NCBI RefSeq assembly: GCF_913773635.1
Contig: NZ_CAJYGQ010000006.1
Coordinates: 496,001-560,000, forward strand
DNA from: an uncultured Mucilaginibacter sp.
Lineage (GTDB): Bacteria; Bacteroidota; Bacteroidia; Sphingobacteriales; Sphingobacteriaceae
Direction of reading: 5' to 3'
Length of the DNA stretch: 64,000 nt
The position numbers were made by a program, and so were the translations under genes. The notes below the pieces were generated by a model, which saw nothing but the letters and a program-made list of their open reading frames with translations, searched no databases and had not been told where the DNA came from. Every line of letters starts with the position of its first letter. Positions within the stretch are counted from its first letter, which is position 1. Positions 51,308 through 60,531 of the stretch are shown piece after piece.

Positions 51308-52567
51308 ATGAATATTAAGTCACGCTTAATACTGATGAATTTTATGCAGTTTTTTATATGGGGAGCGTGGCTGCTCACCATTGGTGCATATTGGTTTCAA
51401 AACAAACAGTGGTCGGGTGCACAGTTTGGTGCAATATTTTCAACCATGGGCATATCGGCTATAATTATGCCTGCCCTCACAGGTATAATTTCAGATCGTT
51501 TTATTAACGCCGAAAAGCTTTACGGGATCATGCATATAGGCGGCGCACTAACATTGCTTTGCCTGCCATTAGTTGGCGACCCATCTACATTCTTTTGGGT
51601 TATGTTGCTCAACATGATCTTTTACATGCCAACGTTGTCATTATCCATCACTGTGGCTTATTCTGCACTTAAGGGCAGCAATCTTGATGTGGTTAAAGAC
51701 TACCCACCCATTCGCATTTGGGGCACTATTGGCTTCATAGCCGCGTTATGGACGGTGAGCCTGACACACAATGAAACATCGGCAAATCAGTTTTACATCG
51801 CTTCGGGAGTTGCCCTGGCCCTAGGCTTGTACTCATTCAGCTTGCCTAAATGTCCGCCGCAATTAAGACTAAGTGAGAAGCGCTCATTTACCGAAAGGTT
51901 AGGACTCAATGCCTTTGCCTTGTTCAGGACTCCACGCTTTGCCATATTTTTTGCTTTTTCAATGTTGCTGGGTGCAGCACTTCAATTAACCAATGCTTAT
52001 GGTGATACTTTTTTACATGACTTTGAAAAGGTAGATGCTTATAAAGATGCTATTGCTGTGCGTTACCCAGCTATCATCATGTCAATTTCTCAAATATCTG
52101 AGACGTTGTTCATATTAGCTATTCCCTTCTTCCTTCGAAAGTTTGGCATCAAATACGTAATGCTGTTTAGTATGCTTGCATGGGTATTGCGTTTTGGGCT
52201 ATTTGCTTTTGGTAATCCTGCAGACGGTTTATGGATGATTGTGTTATCGTGCATTGTATACGGTATGGCTTTCGACTTTTTCAATATCTCTGGATCATTA
52301 TTTGTTGAAACGCAAACTACACCAGCTATACGTGGTAGCGCGCAGGGCTTGTTTATGATGATGGTAAACGGCTTTGGCGCCCTGTTTGGTAGCTTTGCCA
52401 GTGGTTACCTCATTGATCACTATTTTACACTTGCCGATAAAACTAAAGACTGGCAAGGCATCTGGTTAACTTTTGCAGCTTACGCGCTCATCATTGCTAT
52501 TATATTTCCTTTTGTGTTCAGGTACAAGCATAACGCGGCTTTAGAGCATGCTATAAAACACGCTTAA
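51308..52567 (+). CDS. nupG: Nucleoside:proton symporter, NupG-type (MFS)
   Basis: 419 residues with twelve TM helices. The N-terminus IKSRLILMNFMQFFIWGAWL and YWFQNKQWSGAQFGAIFSTM, then IPALTGI-like and ISDRF text, and AEKLYGIMHIGGALTLL match the NHS family (NupG/XapB). PPIRIWGTIGFIAALW and RGSAQGLFMMMVNGFGALFG also fit. It imports nucleosides with protons through the inner membrane. The gene ends at a strong terminator. Confidence 0.93.
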   Translation: MNIKSRLILMNFMQFFIWGAWLLTIGAYWFQNKQWSGAQFGAIFSTMGISAIIMPALTGIISDRFINAEKLYGIMHIGGALTLLCLPLVGDPSTFFWVMLLNMIFYMPTLSLSITVAYSALKGSNLDVVKDYPPIRIWGTIGFIAALWTVSLTHNETSANQFYIASGVALALGLYSFSLPKCPPQLRLSEKRSFTERLGLNAFALFRTPRFAIFFAFSMLLGAALQLTNAYGDTFLHDFEKVDAYKDAIAVRYPAIIMSISQISETLFILAIPFFLRKFGIKYVMLFSMLAWVLRFGLFAFGNPADGLWMIVLSCIVYGMAFDFFNISGSLFVETQTTPAIRGSAQGLFMMMVNGFGALFGSFASGYLIDHYFTLADKTKDWQGIWLTFAAYALIIAIIFPFVFRYKHNAALEHAIKHA

Positions 52568-52584
52568 TGACAGTGTTATATAAA

Positions 52585-52621
52585 AACAAAGGCATCGCTA
52601 ACTAATAGTGATGCCTTTGTT
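52585..52621. terminator. Terminator between the nucleoside symporter and PorT-like genes
   Basis: A 15-bp stem (52585-52599 / 52607-52621) with one G-T pair, and A- and T-runs outside, so it is bidirectional. Confidence 0.9.
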
Positions 52622-52641
52622 TTTTAGTGATTTGGTATGCC

Positions 52642-53253
52642 TTACATAGCAAATAAGCGATAGCCAACAGTGAAATTGAACATATTCAATCTTACATCCG
52701 CATTACCTTCGCCGTTTTTTACTTTGTTTAAGCCCAACTCATAACGTAAATCAAGTGATAAGCGTGAAACGTCAAGTCCGGCACCAAACTGCCAAGCGTA
52801 ATTTTGGTCCTTAACACGCAGGCGGCTAGCATTACTGAAAGCATCACCTACGCTTTGGTCATGACTTACTGCAAATGATACCAACGGTCCTGTGTTAAAA
52901 CGCGTACCAACTCCCATTAAGCCAAAACGCTTACCAATTAATAAAGGAAGGTCAATGCTTCTGAATTTCGCAGTGTTTTCGGCACGGGCACCAGAATCGT
53001 AAAATTTTACGTTCTTTGATGTGTAATATAACTCCGGCTGGAAATGAAGCCCGCCAATACCTATACGGCCCCATATACCTGCGAGATATCCTGCCCTGTT
53101 ATCGGCACTTAGAGTTTTCTCGGTAGAAAATGCAGATAAGTTTACACCGCCTTTAATGCCTATATTAACGTTAGGCATCAGTGGAACAGTTTGAGCTTTT
53201 GCTGATGCAACAATGCCCAATGCTCCAATGATCATATAAAAAAGTTTCTTCAT
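52642..53253 (-). CDS. Outer-membrane beta-barrel protein, PorT-like
   Basis: 203 residues. Signal peptide MKKLFYMIIGALGIVASAKA. The mature protein is built from short strands (NIGIKGGVNLSAFST, GLHFQPELYYTSKNVKFY, SIDLPLLIGKRFG, VSRLSLDLRYELGL) ending NFTVGYRLFAM, an eight-stranded barrel in outline, as in the Bacteroidota porin-family/PorT domain. Function is unknown in most cases; PorT itself serves type IX secretion. Single gene. Confidence 0.9.
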   Translation of the reverse strand: MKKLFYMIIGALGIVASAKAQTVPLMPNVNIGIKGGVNLSAFSTEKTLSADNRAGYLAGIWGRIGIGGLHFQPELYYTSKNVKFYDSGARAENTAKFRSIDLPLLIGKRFGLMGVGTRFNTGPLVSFAVSHDQSVGDAFSNASRLRVKDQNYAWQFGAGLDVSRLSLDLRYELGLNKVKNGEGNADVRLNMFNFTVGYRLFAM

Positions 53254-53335
53254 AGTAGTGTAGTGTATGATTATAGCGTTAACAATGTTTGTTAACTTTT
53301 GTGCTATAAAAATTTATCTACACCTTTCAACTTGC

Positions 53336-54766
53336 TTAAAAGCTAAGATTGCCGCGGTAATAAGCCAGTATTTTTGTCCGTATATAATAATCGTAACGGG
53401 CATTGATAAGGTTGTTGTTAGCCCTGTCTAAATTATTTTTTGATACAATGTAATCTACTGAAGTTAACGCTCCCTCATTAAACCTAATTGTAGCCGTACG
53501 AAATGATTCTTTGAATGCATCAACCTGCTCATTTAAAATCTGCAGTCTGTCGTACGCCGATGTCATGTTTAAATAGGCCTGTTCAACATTTTGCTTCAGC
53601 TGGATACGGGTATTTTCTTCAACGTAACGTGCTTCTGATAAATCAATTTTTGCTAAAGCTACCCTGTTACGACTTTGAAAAGCATTTAGAATTGGAATTT
53701 GCAATCCGATGCCAACCTGTGTTGTGTAGTTGTTTTTGAATTGATTGTAATAGCCAAGGCGCTCATTAGTATAGTTTTGGTTAAAAGCATATACCGGTTG
53801 GTTGCCAGTTGGCGTTTTTATGAAGCTACCCGTGTTTATCTCCGTCGAATCAACAAGTACCGAACGACGTGCAGCACTTGAATACCGGGTAGCTACGCCA
53901 CCAAATAACGAAAGCGTTGGATACATTAATCCTTTTGTAGCCTTTACCTTTTTTTCGGCGCTCTGCCTGCGTAACGCAGTGGCCTTTACCGTAGGCAAAT
54001 TTGAGAGTGCTGAGCTGTAAACGTCGTCTGCTGTTTCACTGAATTTGCTTAATGGCAGCTGCGTAGCATCAATTCGTTGCAATTTTATGTTTTTGGAGAA
54101 TGGCACGTTCATCAACATGAGTAAGTTCAGCTTTGAGGCTTCAAACGCATTATTAGCGTTTATTACCGATAACTGATCGGTAGACTGCTGGCCGCGTACA
54201 TCAAAATAGTCAGAAGGCTTTACTGCACCATTATCTTTCATAACCTGCAACCTTTGCACTTGTTGCTTCGATACCTCCAACTGATTGTTTGCGAGCGTTA
54301 GTAAATCGCTGTTATTTATGGCCTGCAAATAAGTTGTAATTACATTGAGGGTAATGTCGTTTTTTGCCTGTTCAAAATCCATTTTACCTGCCTGGTAGGC
54401 AAGTGATGTTTGGCGTATGCTATTTTGAATAGTCATGCCGTTAAAAAGAATTAAGTTGGCGTTGGCGCTATAATCGGCCGATGTAATTTGCTGGTTCAAA
54501 TAAGTGTTGGTGAAGGGATCGAGGCTCCGGCCCGTACTTAAACCGTGGTTAACACTGCCGTTAAAGGTTGGCAATAAATAAGCGCGCTGCTGCTGCCAGT
54601 AAACACGGCCACGTTCCATTTCCAGCTCACTGCGTTTAACAGTAAGGTTATTTTGAATAGCAATTTCAATACATTGCTGAAGGTTTAGCGTGCTGTCGGG
54701 CGTTTGGCTGTAAACACAGGAAATCCCTACGAATAAGAATAAAAACAAAAAACGCATTTTACTCAT
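53336..54766 (-). CDS. TolC-family outer-membrane efflux protein
   Basis: 476 residues from ATG 54766. Signal peptide (FLFLFLFVGISCVYS). Two TolC repeats with long helices: LNLQQCIEIAIQNNLTVKRS and PTFNGSVNHGLSTGRSLDPF; the second starts near 250. LQIPILNAFQSRNRVALAKI and RFNEGALTSVDYIVSKNNLD match the family. It would form the outer-membrane channel of an efflux system with the ABC ATPase encoded before it; TGATG overlap couples the two. Confidence 0.95.
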   Translation of the reverse strand: MSKMRFLFLFLFVGISCVYSQTPDSTLNLQQCIEIAIQNNLTVKRSELEMERGRVYWQQQRAYLLPTFNGSVNHGLSTGRSLDPFTNTYLNQQITSADYSANANLILFNGMTIQNSIRQTSLAYQAGKMDFEQAKNDITLNVITTYLQAINNSDLLTLANNQLEVSKQQVQRLQVMKDNGAVKPSDYFDVRGQQSTDQLSVINANNAFEASKLNLLMLMNVPFSKNIKLQRIDATQLPLSKFSETADDVYSSALSNLPTVKATALRRQSAEKKVKATKGLMYPTLSLFGGVATRYSSAARRSVLVDSTEINTGSFIKTPTGNQPVYAFNQNYTNERLGYYNQFKNNYTTQVGIGLQIPILNAFQSRNRVALAKIDLSEARYVEENTRIQLKQNVEQAYLNMTSAYDRLQILNEQVDAFKESFRTATIRFNEGALTSVDYIVSKNNLDRANNNLINARYDYYIRTKILAYYRGNLSF

Positions 54767-55443
54767 CACAGGTTCAAAGTTGAGTCAATTTTACCATCAA
54801 GAAGATTGATAATGCGTGAACCATAACCGGCATTTTTTTCAGAGTGGGTTACCTGTATAATAGTTACGCCTTCTTCTTTATTCAATTTTTTAAACAGATC
54901 CATAATCTCTTCCCCTTGCTTTGAGTTGAGGTTTCCGGTAGGTTCATCAGCAAGAAGCAATTTTGGTTTGGCTATGAGCGCACGTGCAATACCTACCAGT
55001 TGTTGCTGTCCACCTGATAACTGTGCCGGGAAAAGGTCTTTCTTCCCAACTATATTAAATTTATCTAAAGCATCCGCCACCAATGCCTTGCGCTCGGCGC
55101 TTTTTACATCCTGATATAAAAGCGGAGTTTCAATGTTTTCGTAAACAGTTAGCTCATCAATTAAGTGATAGGCTTGAAATACAAAGCCAATATTTTGTTT
55201 ATAGAGCATTGAGCGTTGTTTCTCTTTAAGCTGATGAACCGGCTCATTTAAAAAGTATTGATAACCTTCAGAGGGCTGGTCGAGCATACCTATAATATTA
55301 AGTAGTGTTGACTTTCCTGACCCGGAGGGGCCCATGATGGATACAAATTCGCCCTGGTCAATATCAAGGTCTACCTTGTTTAGTACATAGGTTTTATTGC
55401 CGCCCGTATTGTAGTATTTAGATACTTGTTTAAGTGATAACAT
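54766..55443 (-). CDS. ABC transporter ATP-binding protein, MacB/LolD type
   Basis: 225 residues. Walker A is GPSGSGKS near residue 39, Q-loop VFQAYHL, signature LSGGQQQ, Walker B LLLADEPTGN and H-loop VTHS. The short form and the text MLDQPSEGYQYFLNE place it in the MacB/LolD (o228) subfamily, which works with FtsX-like permeases. The gene overlaps the TolC gene by one base. Neither permease nor periplasmic adaptor is adjacent, although the tripartite system needs both. Confidence 0.95.
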   Translation of the reverse strand: MLSLKQVSKYYNTGGNKTYVLNKVDLDIDQGEFVSIMGPSGSGKSTLLNIIGMLDQPSEGYQYFLNEPVHQLKEKQRSMLYKQNIGFVFQAYHLIDELTVYENIETPLLYQDVKSAERKALVADALDKFNIVGKKDLFPAQLSGGQQQLVGIARALIAKPKLLLADEPTGNLNSKQGEEIMDLFKKLNKEEGVTIIQVTHSEKNAGYGSRIINLLDGKIDSTLNL

Positions 55444-55667
55444 GGATGTAAAATTATAACAGTGCCAGTAAATTTCGCCCGCTAACTAATTCTTAAAGGA
55501 GATTTTTGTACCACTATCATAATGTGCTTATAATCAACGGTTTTTATTGATTCACCTAATGGCCATTGTTCGTTTGTGCAACAACAGTTGTTCGGTTGTG
55601 ATACAGTGAATACAGGCTTTACGCTATTCAGTATTGGCACGATGTCAGCTTACCAGATTGTAATTTG

Positions 55668-55675
55668 TATTTTTG
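55668..55675 (+). promoter_or_regulatory. Promoter -7 element of the aminotransferase gene
   Basis: TATTTTTG is an exact TAnnTTTG match ending only 4 bp before ATG 55680. Transcription would begin at about the A of the ATG, giving a leaderless mRNA. Confidence 0.4.
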
Positions 55676-55679
55676 TAAC

Positions 55680-56867
55680 ATGTTAACGCTACGCCAGCTC
55701 TTTCTTAATAATAATGCTCAAACTACCGATTTTCCTTTATGCCTGGAGTTTGAGCGTGCCGAGGGTATATACATGTACAACCATGAAGGTAAGGCGTGGA
55801 TTGATTTAATCTCTGGTATAGGCGTTAGCAACATAGGACACAGAAATCCGCAGGTAATTAACGCCATAAAAGATCAGCTTGATAAATATATGCACCTGAT
55901 GGTTTATGGTGAGTACGTGCAAACCCCACAGGTGCGTTTTGCCGAAAAGCTTGCTTCTTTACTGCCGGAAGCATTGCAGTCTGTATACTTTACTAATTCG
56001 GGTGCGGAAGCAATTGAAGGGGCTATGAAGCTGGCCAAACGCTTCACCGGCCGTAGTGAAATTATTGCCTGCCATAACGCTTATCATGGCAGCTCGCAAG
56101 GTGCTTTGAGCATTATGGGGAATGAAGAGTTTAAGCAAGCATACAGGCCGCTGTTACCCGGAGTAAGATTTATAGAATTTAATAACGGTGATGACCTTTG
56201 TAACGTAACTGAGAATACCGCTTGTGTGATTATTGAAACCATACAGGGGGAAGCTGGCATAAGGGTTCCTGATGCTGAGTATATTTGCAAGTTACGTAAC
56301 AGGTGCTACGAAACAGGTACACTGCTGGTATTGGATGAAAATCAAACGGCTTTTGGCAGAACGGGTAAACTTTTTGCTTTCGAGCATTTTAATATTATTC
56401 CTGATATACTGGTTTTGGGTAAAGCGCTTGGCGGTGGAATGCCACTGGGGGCATTCGTTTCATCAACAGACATTATGGGTGCATTGAAAAATAATCCCAT
56501 ACTTGGGCACATTACCACCTTTGGAGGTCATCCTGTATGCTGTGCATCGGGGTTGGCCTCGTTGAATGTTTTACTTGAAGAAAACCTGATTGATACAGTT
56601 GCAGAAAAGGAAACCTTGTTTAAGCAGTTGCTCACTCATCCGGTAATTAAACAAATTAGAGGTAAAGGGCTAATGCTGGCTGCTGAACTGGACAGTTTTG
56701 ATTTGAATAAAAAGATAATAGATAAGTGTATTGAAGATGGTGTTGTAACCGATTGGTTTCTGCATTGCAGCAATTCAATGCGTATTGCGCCCCCCCTAAC
56801 CATTAACCATAAACAAATTAAAGATGCGTGCAGCATTATCATCAATGCTGTGAATCATTATGTTTAG
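55680..56867 (+). CDS. Class III PLP-dependent aminotransferase
   Basis: 395 residues from ATG 55680. Class III text: IDLISGIGVSNIGHRNPQV, FTNSGAEAIEGAMKLAKRFT, HNAYHGSSQGALSIMGN, and the PLP lysine in LVLGKALGGGMPLGAF. Where related enzymes read DEIQTGFGRTG, this one has DENQTAFGRTG. It is nearest to acetylornithine/ornithine-type enzymes in length and layout, but the substrate is not certain: no arginine-synthesis genes are adjacent. The final ~60 residues form the small domain (SMRIAPPLTI). The promoter lies so close to the ATG that the transcript may be leaderless. Confidence 0.9.
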   Translation: MLTLRQLFLNNNAQTTDFPLCLEFERAEGIYMYNHEGKAWIDLISGIGVSNIGHRNPQVINAIKDQLDKYMHLMVYGEYVQTPQVRFAEKLASLLPEALQSVYFTNSGAEAIEGAMKLAKRFTGRSEIIACHNAYHGSSQGALSIMGNEEFKQAYRPLLPGVRFIEFNNGDDLCNVTENTACVIIETIQGEAGIRVPDAEYICKLRNRCYETGTLLVLDENQTAFGRTGKLFAFEHFNIIPDILVLGKALGGGMPLGAFVSSTDIMGALKNNPILGHITTFGGHPVCCASGLASLNVLLEENLIDTVAEKETLFKQLLTHPVIKQIRGKGLMLAAELDSFDLNKKIIDKCIEDGVVTDWFLHCSNSMRIAPPLTINHKQIKDACSIIINAVNHYV

Positions 56868-57157
56868 GTTTTAATCCTACCTCAATTTTTATTTCTCCTT
56901 TGCTTTTTGCCCCACCGTTTTGATATACCTTCTACTACCACGGCCACTGAGCTAAAAAGCAACTTAGTGTATCATAAACACCATTTTTGAAGCTAATTGG
57001 TATAGTTTATGCACATATATTCATGTATTCGCTAATTACGAGGGCTTGCGCTGTATTTACAGCATTTTGGACGTTGGGATGCCCTCTTTTTAAGTCAGAA
57101 GTGTATGAATTCTGTCTTTTAACTTGAATAATTCAAAAATCTATCTATAAAAATAAA

Positions 57158-59434
57158 ATGAAAATTGCCTACATCTCCACCTATCCGCCACGTGAGTGCG
57201 GTATAGCTACGTTCAACCAAAACCTAATGCGTGCTATCAGTGCTAATTTTCCTGAACGAAAATCATTATCACAAGGAGGCTTTGTAGTTGCTGTAAATGA
57301 TTCGGAAAATTTACAGGAGTATGAGTACCCGGAAGAAGTAAAATACGTTATCCGTCAAAACCACCAAAAAGATTACATACGTGCCGCCAATTTTATAAAT
57401 ACCAGTTCGGCAGACGTATGTATAATGGAACATGAATTTGGCATTTACGGTGGCGAAAGCGGTATCTATATTTTGCCGTTATTAAACCGTTTGGAAAAAC
57501 CGCTGATTTCGATATTACATACCGTATTACGCGAACCAAGCTACGTACAGCGTATCATAGTAAGAGAGATTGCAGAACAATCAGCCAAAATAGTAGTAAT
57601 GAGTCAGCGCGCAGTTGAATTTTTGACTACCATTTATGAGATACCTGCTGAGAAAATTCAGATTATCGAACACGGTGTTCCTGATTTGGAAGCACCTGAA
57701 AACAATCCGGTACAAAATATCAGCGCATTCAAAAATAAAAAGGTACTACTTACCTTTGGTTTAATAAGCCGTAACAAAGGACTGGAAGTTGTTATTAAGG
57801 CTTTACCTAAAATTGTAGCCAAACACCCCGATGCGATGTATGTGGTGCTAGGCAACACTCACCCGGGTGTGGTTAAACACTCAGGTGAAGAATATCGTGA
57901 TTATTTAAAAAGCCTGGCTGCGCAGCTTAAAGTTTCAAATCACTTAACTTTTATCAATAAGTTTGTTGCCGAAGAAGAGCTGATTAATTACTTAACAGCA
58001 GCTACAGTTTACGTTACGCCTTATCATAACGAAGCTCAGATCACAAGCGGTACCTTATCTTACGCAGTGGGTTCAGGTGCAGCGGTAGTATCCACCCCAT
58101 ACTGGCACGCAACTGAATTACTAGCCGATAACCGCGGACGCTTATTTGATTTTAAAGACGCCGAGTCATTGTCTGAAACTGTAAACAGCCTTCTCGATAA
58201 TGAGCAAGCACTTAATGAAGTTAAGCAAAATGCATACGAATATGGTTTACATCTGCGTTGGCCGGTAATTGGTGCAGAGTACATTCGCATTGCACAGGAA
58301 TCAGTTAGCCGTCATGACTTCCGCGATAAAATTTTACGCAACAGCATTGTTGATCCGGAGATAATGCCTGCATTTAACCTGGCTCACATTTTACGCCTTA
58401 CCGATGATACCGGTATAGTACAGCATGCTAAATATGGCATACCTAACTTAAAAGAAGGGTATTGCCTTGATGATAATTCACGGGCGCTTATTATGGCCTT
58501 AATGGCTTATCAGCGTAACAAAAGCCCTGAAGCGCTTAACTTGCTGCCAATATACCTCAGCTACATACATTACATGCAAACTGATGACGGTAACTTTCGC
58601 AACTTCTTGAGTTTCGATCGCCGTTATTTGGATGAGGTAGGTTCTGAAGATTCTTTTGGTCGTACCATTTGGGCATTAGGTCATTTGATTGGCTGCGCAG
58701 CGCACAATTCTTACCGTGAGTTTGCTATGGAGTTGTTCCACAGATCATATCCTCACTTCCAAAAGCTTGAGCACATACGTGGTATGGCTAATACCATCAT
58801 TGGTATATCTCTTTACCTGAAAGCTATCCCTACTGACGAAGGCATGGTGAATGAGCTCATTCGCTTAACAACACCTTTAGTTGAAGCTTATAAAAAAACG
58901 TCATCACCTGAATGGCATTGGTTTGAAGACGTTATGACCTATGACAACGCTATACTTCCGCTTGCTTTATTACATTCTTGCGAAATAACCAGCAACGAAG
59001 AAGTTAGAGCAATTGCAATGGAATCAATGGCATTTCTTGACAAATTAACCTTGTCTAACGGCTATTTAAGCCCGATAGGTAATGACGGATGGTATTATCG
59101 TGGAGGTACCTTCCCAACTTTTGACCAACAGGCAATTGAAACCATGGCTATGGTATTAATGTACTTCCAGGCGTATGAAACATTACGTGAACCGGAATAC
59201 ATCGAAAAAATGTTCTTAAGCTATAAGTGGTTCTTGGGCGAGAATACATTACGTGCTCCGTTATATGACCACGAAACCAAAGGTTGCTGTGATGGTTTGA
59301 TGCCTACCGGTATAAATCGTAATCAGGGTGCCGAAAGTACACTGGCTTATATGATATCACATTTAACAGTGCTTAAAGCATTTGAGCTTGAATATGAGTA
59401 CAACAAATTTGGGCAAAAAATAGAAGTTTGCTAA
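57158..59434 (+). CDS. GT4 glycosyltransferase with C-terminal alpha-toroid-like domain
   Basis: 758 residues, twice the length of an ordinary GT4. About 1-400 is a GT-B glycosyltransferase: MKIAYISTYPPRECGIATFN, IMEHEFGIYGGE, LLTFGLISRNKGLEVVIKAL and SGTLSYAVGSGAAVVSTPYW. About 410-745 looks like an (alpha/alpha) toroid (CLDDNSRALIMALMAYQRNK, WALGHLIGCAAHN, WHWFEDVMTYDNAILPLALL), a fold used by glycan hydrolases and phosphorylases. A role in synthesis and trimming of one glycan is possible. The stop TAA overlaps the next ATG by one base, and a GH130 gene faces it downstream. Confidence 0.88.
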   Translation: MKIAYISTYPPRECGIATFNQNLMRAISANFPERKSLSQGGFVVAVNDSENLQEYEYPEEVKYVIRQNHQKDYIRAANFINTSSADVCIMEHEFGIYGGESGIYILPLLNRLEKPLISILHTVLREPSYVQRIIVREIAEQSAKIVVMSQRAVEFLTTIYEIPAEKIQIIEHGVPDLEAPENNPVQNISAFKNKKVLLTFGLISRNKGLEVVIKALPKIVAKHPDAMYVVLGNTHPGVVKHSGEEYRDYLKSLAAQLKVSNHLTFINKFVAEEELINYLTAATVYVTPYHNEAQITSGTLSYAVGSGAAVVSTPYWHATELLADNRGRLFDFKDAESLSETVNSLLDNEQALNEVKQNAYEYGLHLRWPVIGAEYIRIAQESVSRHDFRDKILRNSIVDPEIMPAFNLAHILRLTDDTGIVQHAKYGIPNLKEGYCLDDNSRALIMALMAYQRNKSPEALNLLPIYLSYIHYMQTDDGNFRNFLSFDRRYLDEVGSEDSFGRTIWALGHLIGCAAHNSYREFAMELFHRSYPHFQKLEHIRGMANTIIGISLYLKAIPTDEGMVNELIRLTTPLVEAYKKTSSPEWHWFEDVMTYDNAILPLALLHSCEITSNEEVRAIAMESMAFLDKLTLSNGYLSPIGNDGWYYRGGTFPTFDQQAIETMAMVLMYFQAYETLREPEYIEKMFLSYKWFLGENTLRAPLYDHETKGCCDGLMPTGINRNQGAESTLAYMISHLTVLKAFELEYEYNKFGQKIEVC

Positions 59435-60444
59435 TGAGGGTTGCCGTTCTATCTCCCGTTGCCTGGCGTACACCACCAAGGCATTACGGACCATGGGAAC
59501 AGGTAGCTTCAAATATTGCCGAAGGTATGGTTAAAAAGGGTGCACAAGTCACCCTTTTTGCCACCGGCGATTCTATAACTGCTGGTGAGCTGCAATCTGT
59601 ATGCGAAACCGGCTACGAAGAAGACCGCTCGCAGGATGCCAAGGTGCTTGAGTGCCTTCACATCAGCAATCTCATGGAGCAAGCCGATAGGTTTGATATC
59701 ATTCATAACAATTTCGATTTTTTACCGCTTACCTACTCGGGTTTAATAAAAACGCCTGTTATAACAACTATACACGGCTTTTCATCACAACGGATAATTC
59801 CGGTGTACAAAAAGTATAATGCAACTTCGCATTATGTTTCTATAAGTAATGCCGACCGTAGCGCTGATTTAAATTACCTGGCAACAGTATACAATGGTTT
59901 AGATGTAACCGATTTTAGTTACATACAAACTGCGGAAGATTACCTATTGTATTTTGGCCGTATTCATCATGATAAGGGTACAGCCGAAGCCATTGATATT
60001 GCGCGCAAAAGTGGTAAAAAACTACTGATTGCAGGGATTATTCAGGATGCAAATTATTACCGCGAACGTGTTGAACCGTTTATCGATAATGAGCAGATTG
60101 TTTATGTTGGACACGCAGGCCCTGAGGAGCGTCAGAAATTATTAGGTAAAGCTTCTGCCCTGCTTCACCCAATTAATTTTAATGAGCCGTTTGGCATGAG
60201 CGTAGCAGAATCAATGCTTTGTGGTGCACCTGTTATTGCATTTAACAAAGGCTCGATGCCTGAGTTAATTAATCACGAGGAAACCGGCTACCTGGTTAAC
60301 ACGGTTGACGAGGCTGTTGAATGTGTTGCTCAACTACCTGAAATTAACAGGCAGGAATGCCGTGATTGGGCAGTATCAAAATTTTCAAGCGAGAAAATGG
60401 TAGATGACTACTATGAACTCTATCGCAAAATACTGGAGCAGTAA
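59434..60444 (+). CDS. GT4 glycosyltransferase
   Basis: 336 residues from ATG 59434. GT-B fold, N-domain with RVAVLSPVAWRTPPRHYGPW and FATGDSITAG, C-domain with LLYFGRIHHDKGTAEAIDIA, YVGHAGPEERQKLL, and the sugar-nucleotide site FNEPFGMSVAESMLCGAPVI. Cytosolic, no TM segment. The start shares one base with the stop of the larger GT4, so the two enzymes are made in parallel and probably act on the same glycan. Donor and acceptor are not known. Confidence 0.93.
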   Translation: MRVAVLSPVAWRTPPRHYGPWEQVASNIAEGMVKKGAQVTLFATGDSITAGELQSVCETGYEEDRSQDAKVLECLHISNLMEQADRFDIIHNNFDFLPLTYSGLIKTPVITTIHGFSSQRIIPVYKKYNATSHYVSISNADRSADLNYLATVYNGLDVTDFSYIQTAEDYLLYFGRIHHDKGTAEAIDIARKSGKKLLIAGIIQDANYYRERVEPFIDNEQIVYVGHAGPEERQKLLGKASALLHPINFNEPFGMSVAESMLCGAPVIAFNKGSMPELINHEETGYLVNTVDEAVECVAQLPEINRQECRDWAVSKFSSEKMVDDYYELYRKILEQ

Positions 60445-60449
60445 TCATT

Positions 60450-60504
60450 TATGTCCGAACAAAAAAAGCTTACCAATTTGGTAAGCTTTTTTTGTTCGGA
60501 CATA
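60450..60504. terminator. Very long bidirectional terminator palindrome
   Basis: 27 bp on each side of a single central T at 60477 pair perfectly. Runs of A (60461-60467) and T (60487-60493) are in place for termination in both directions between the GT4 and GH130 genes. Confidence 0.9.
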
Positions 60505-60531
60505 GTCCAAAGTATTCTGTTATTTGCTGGC

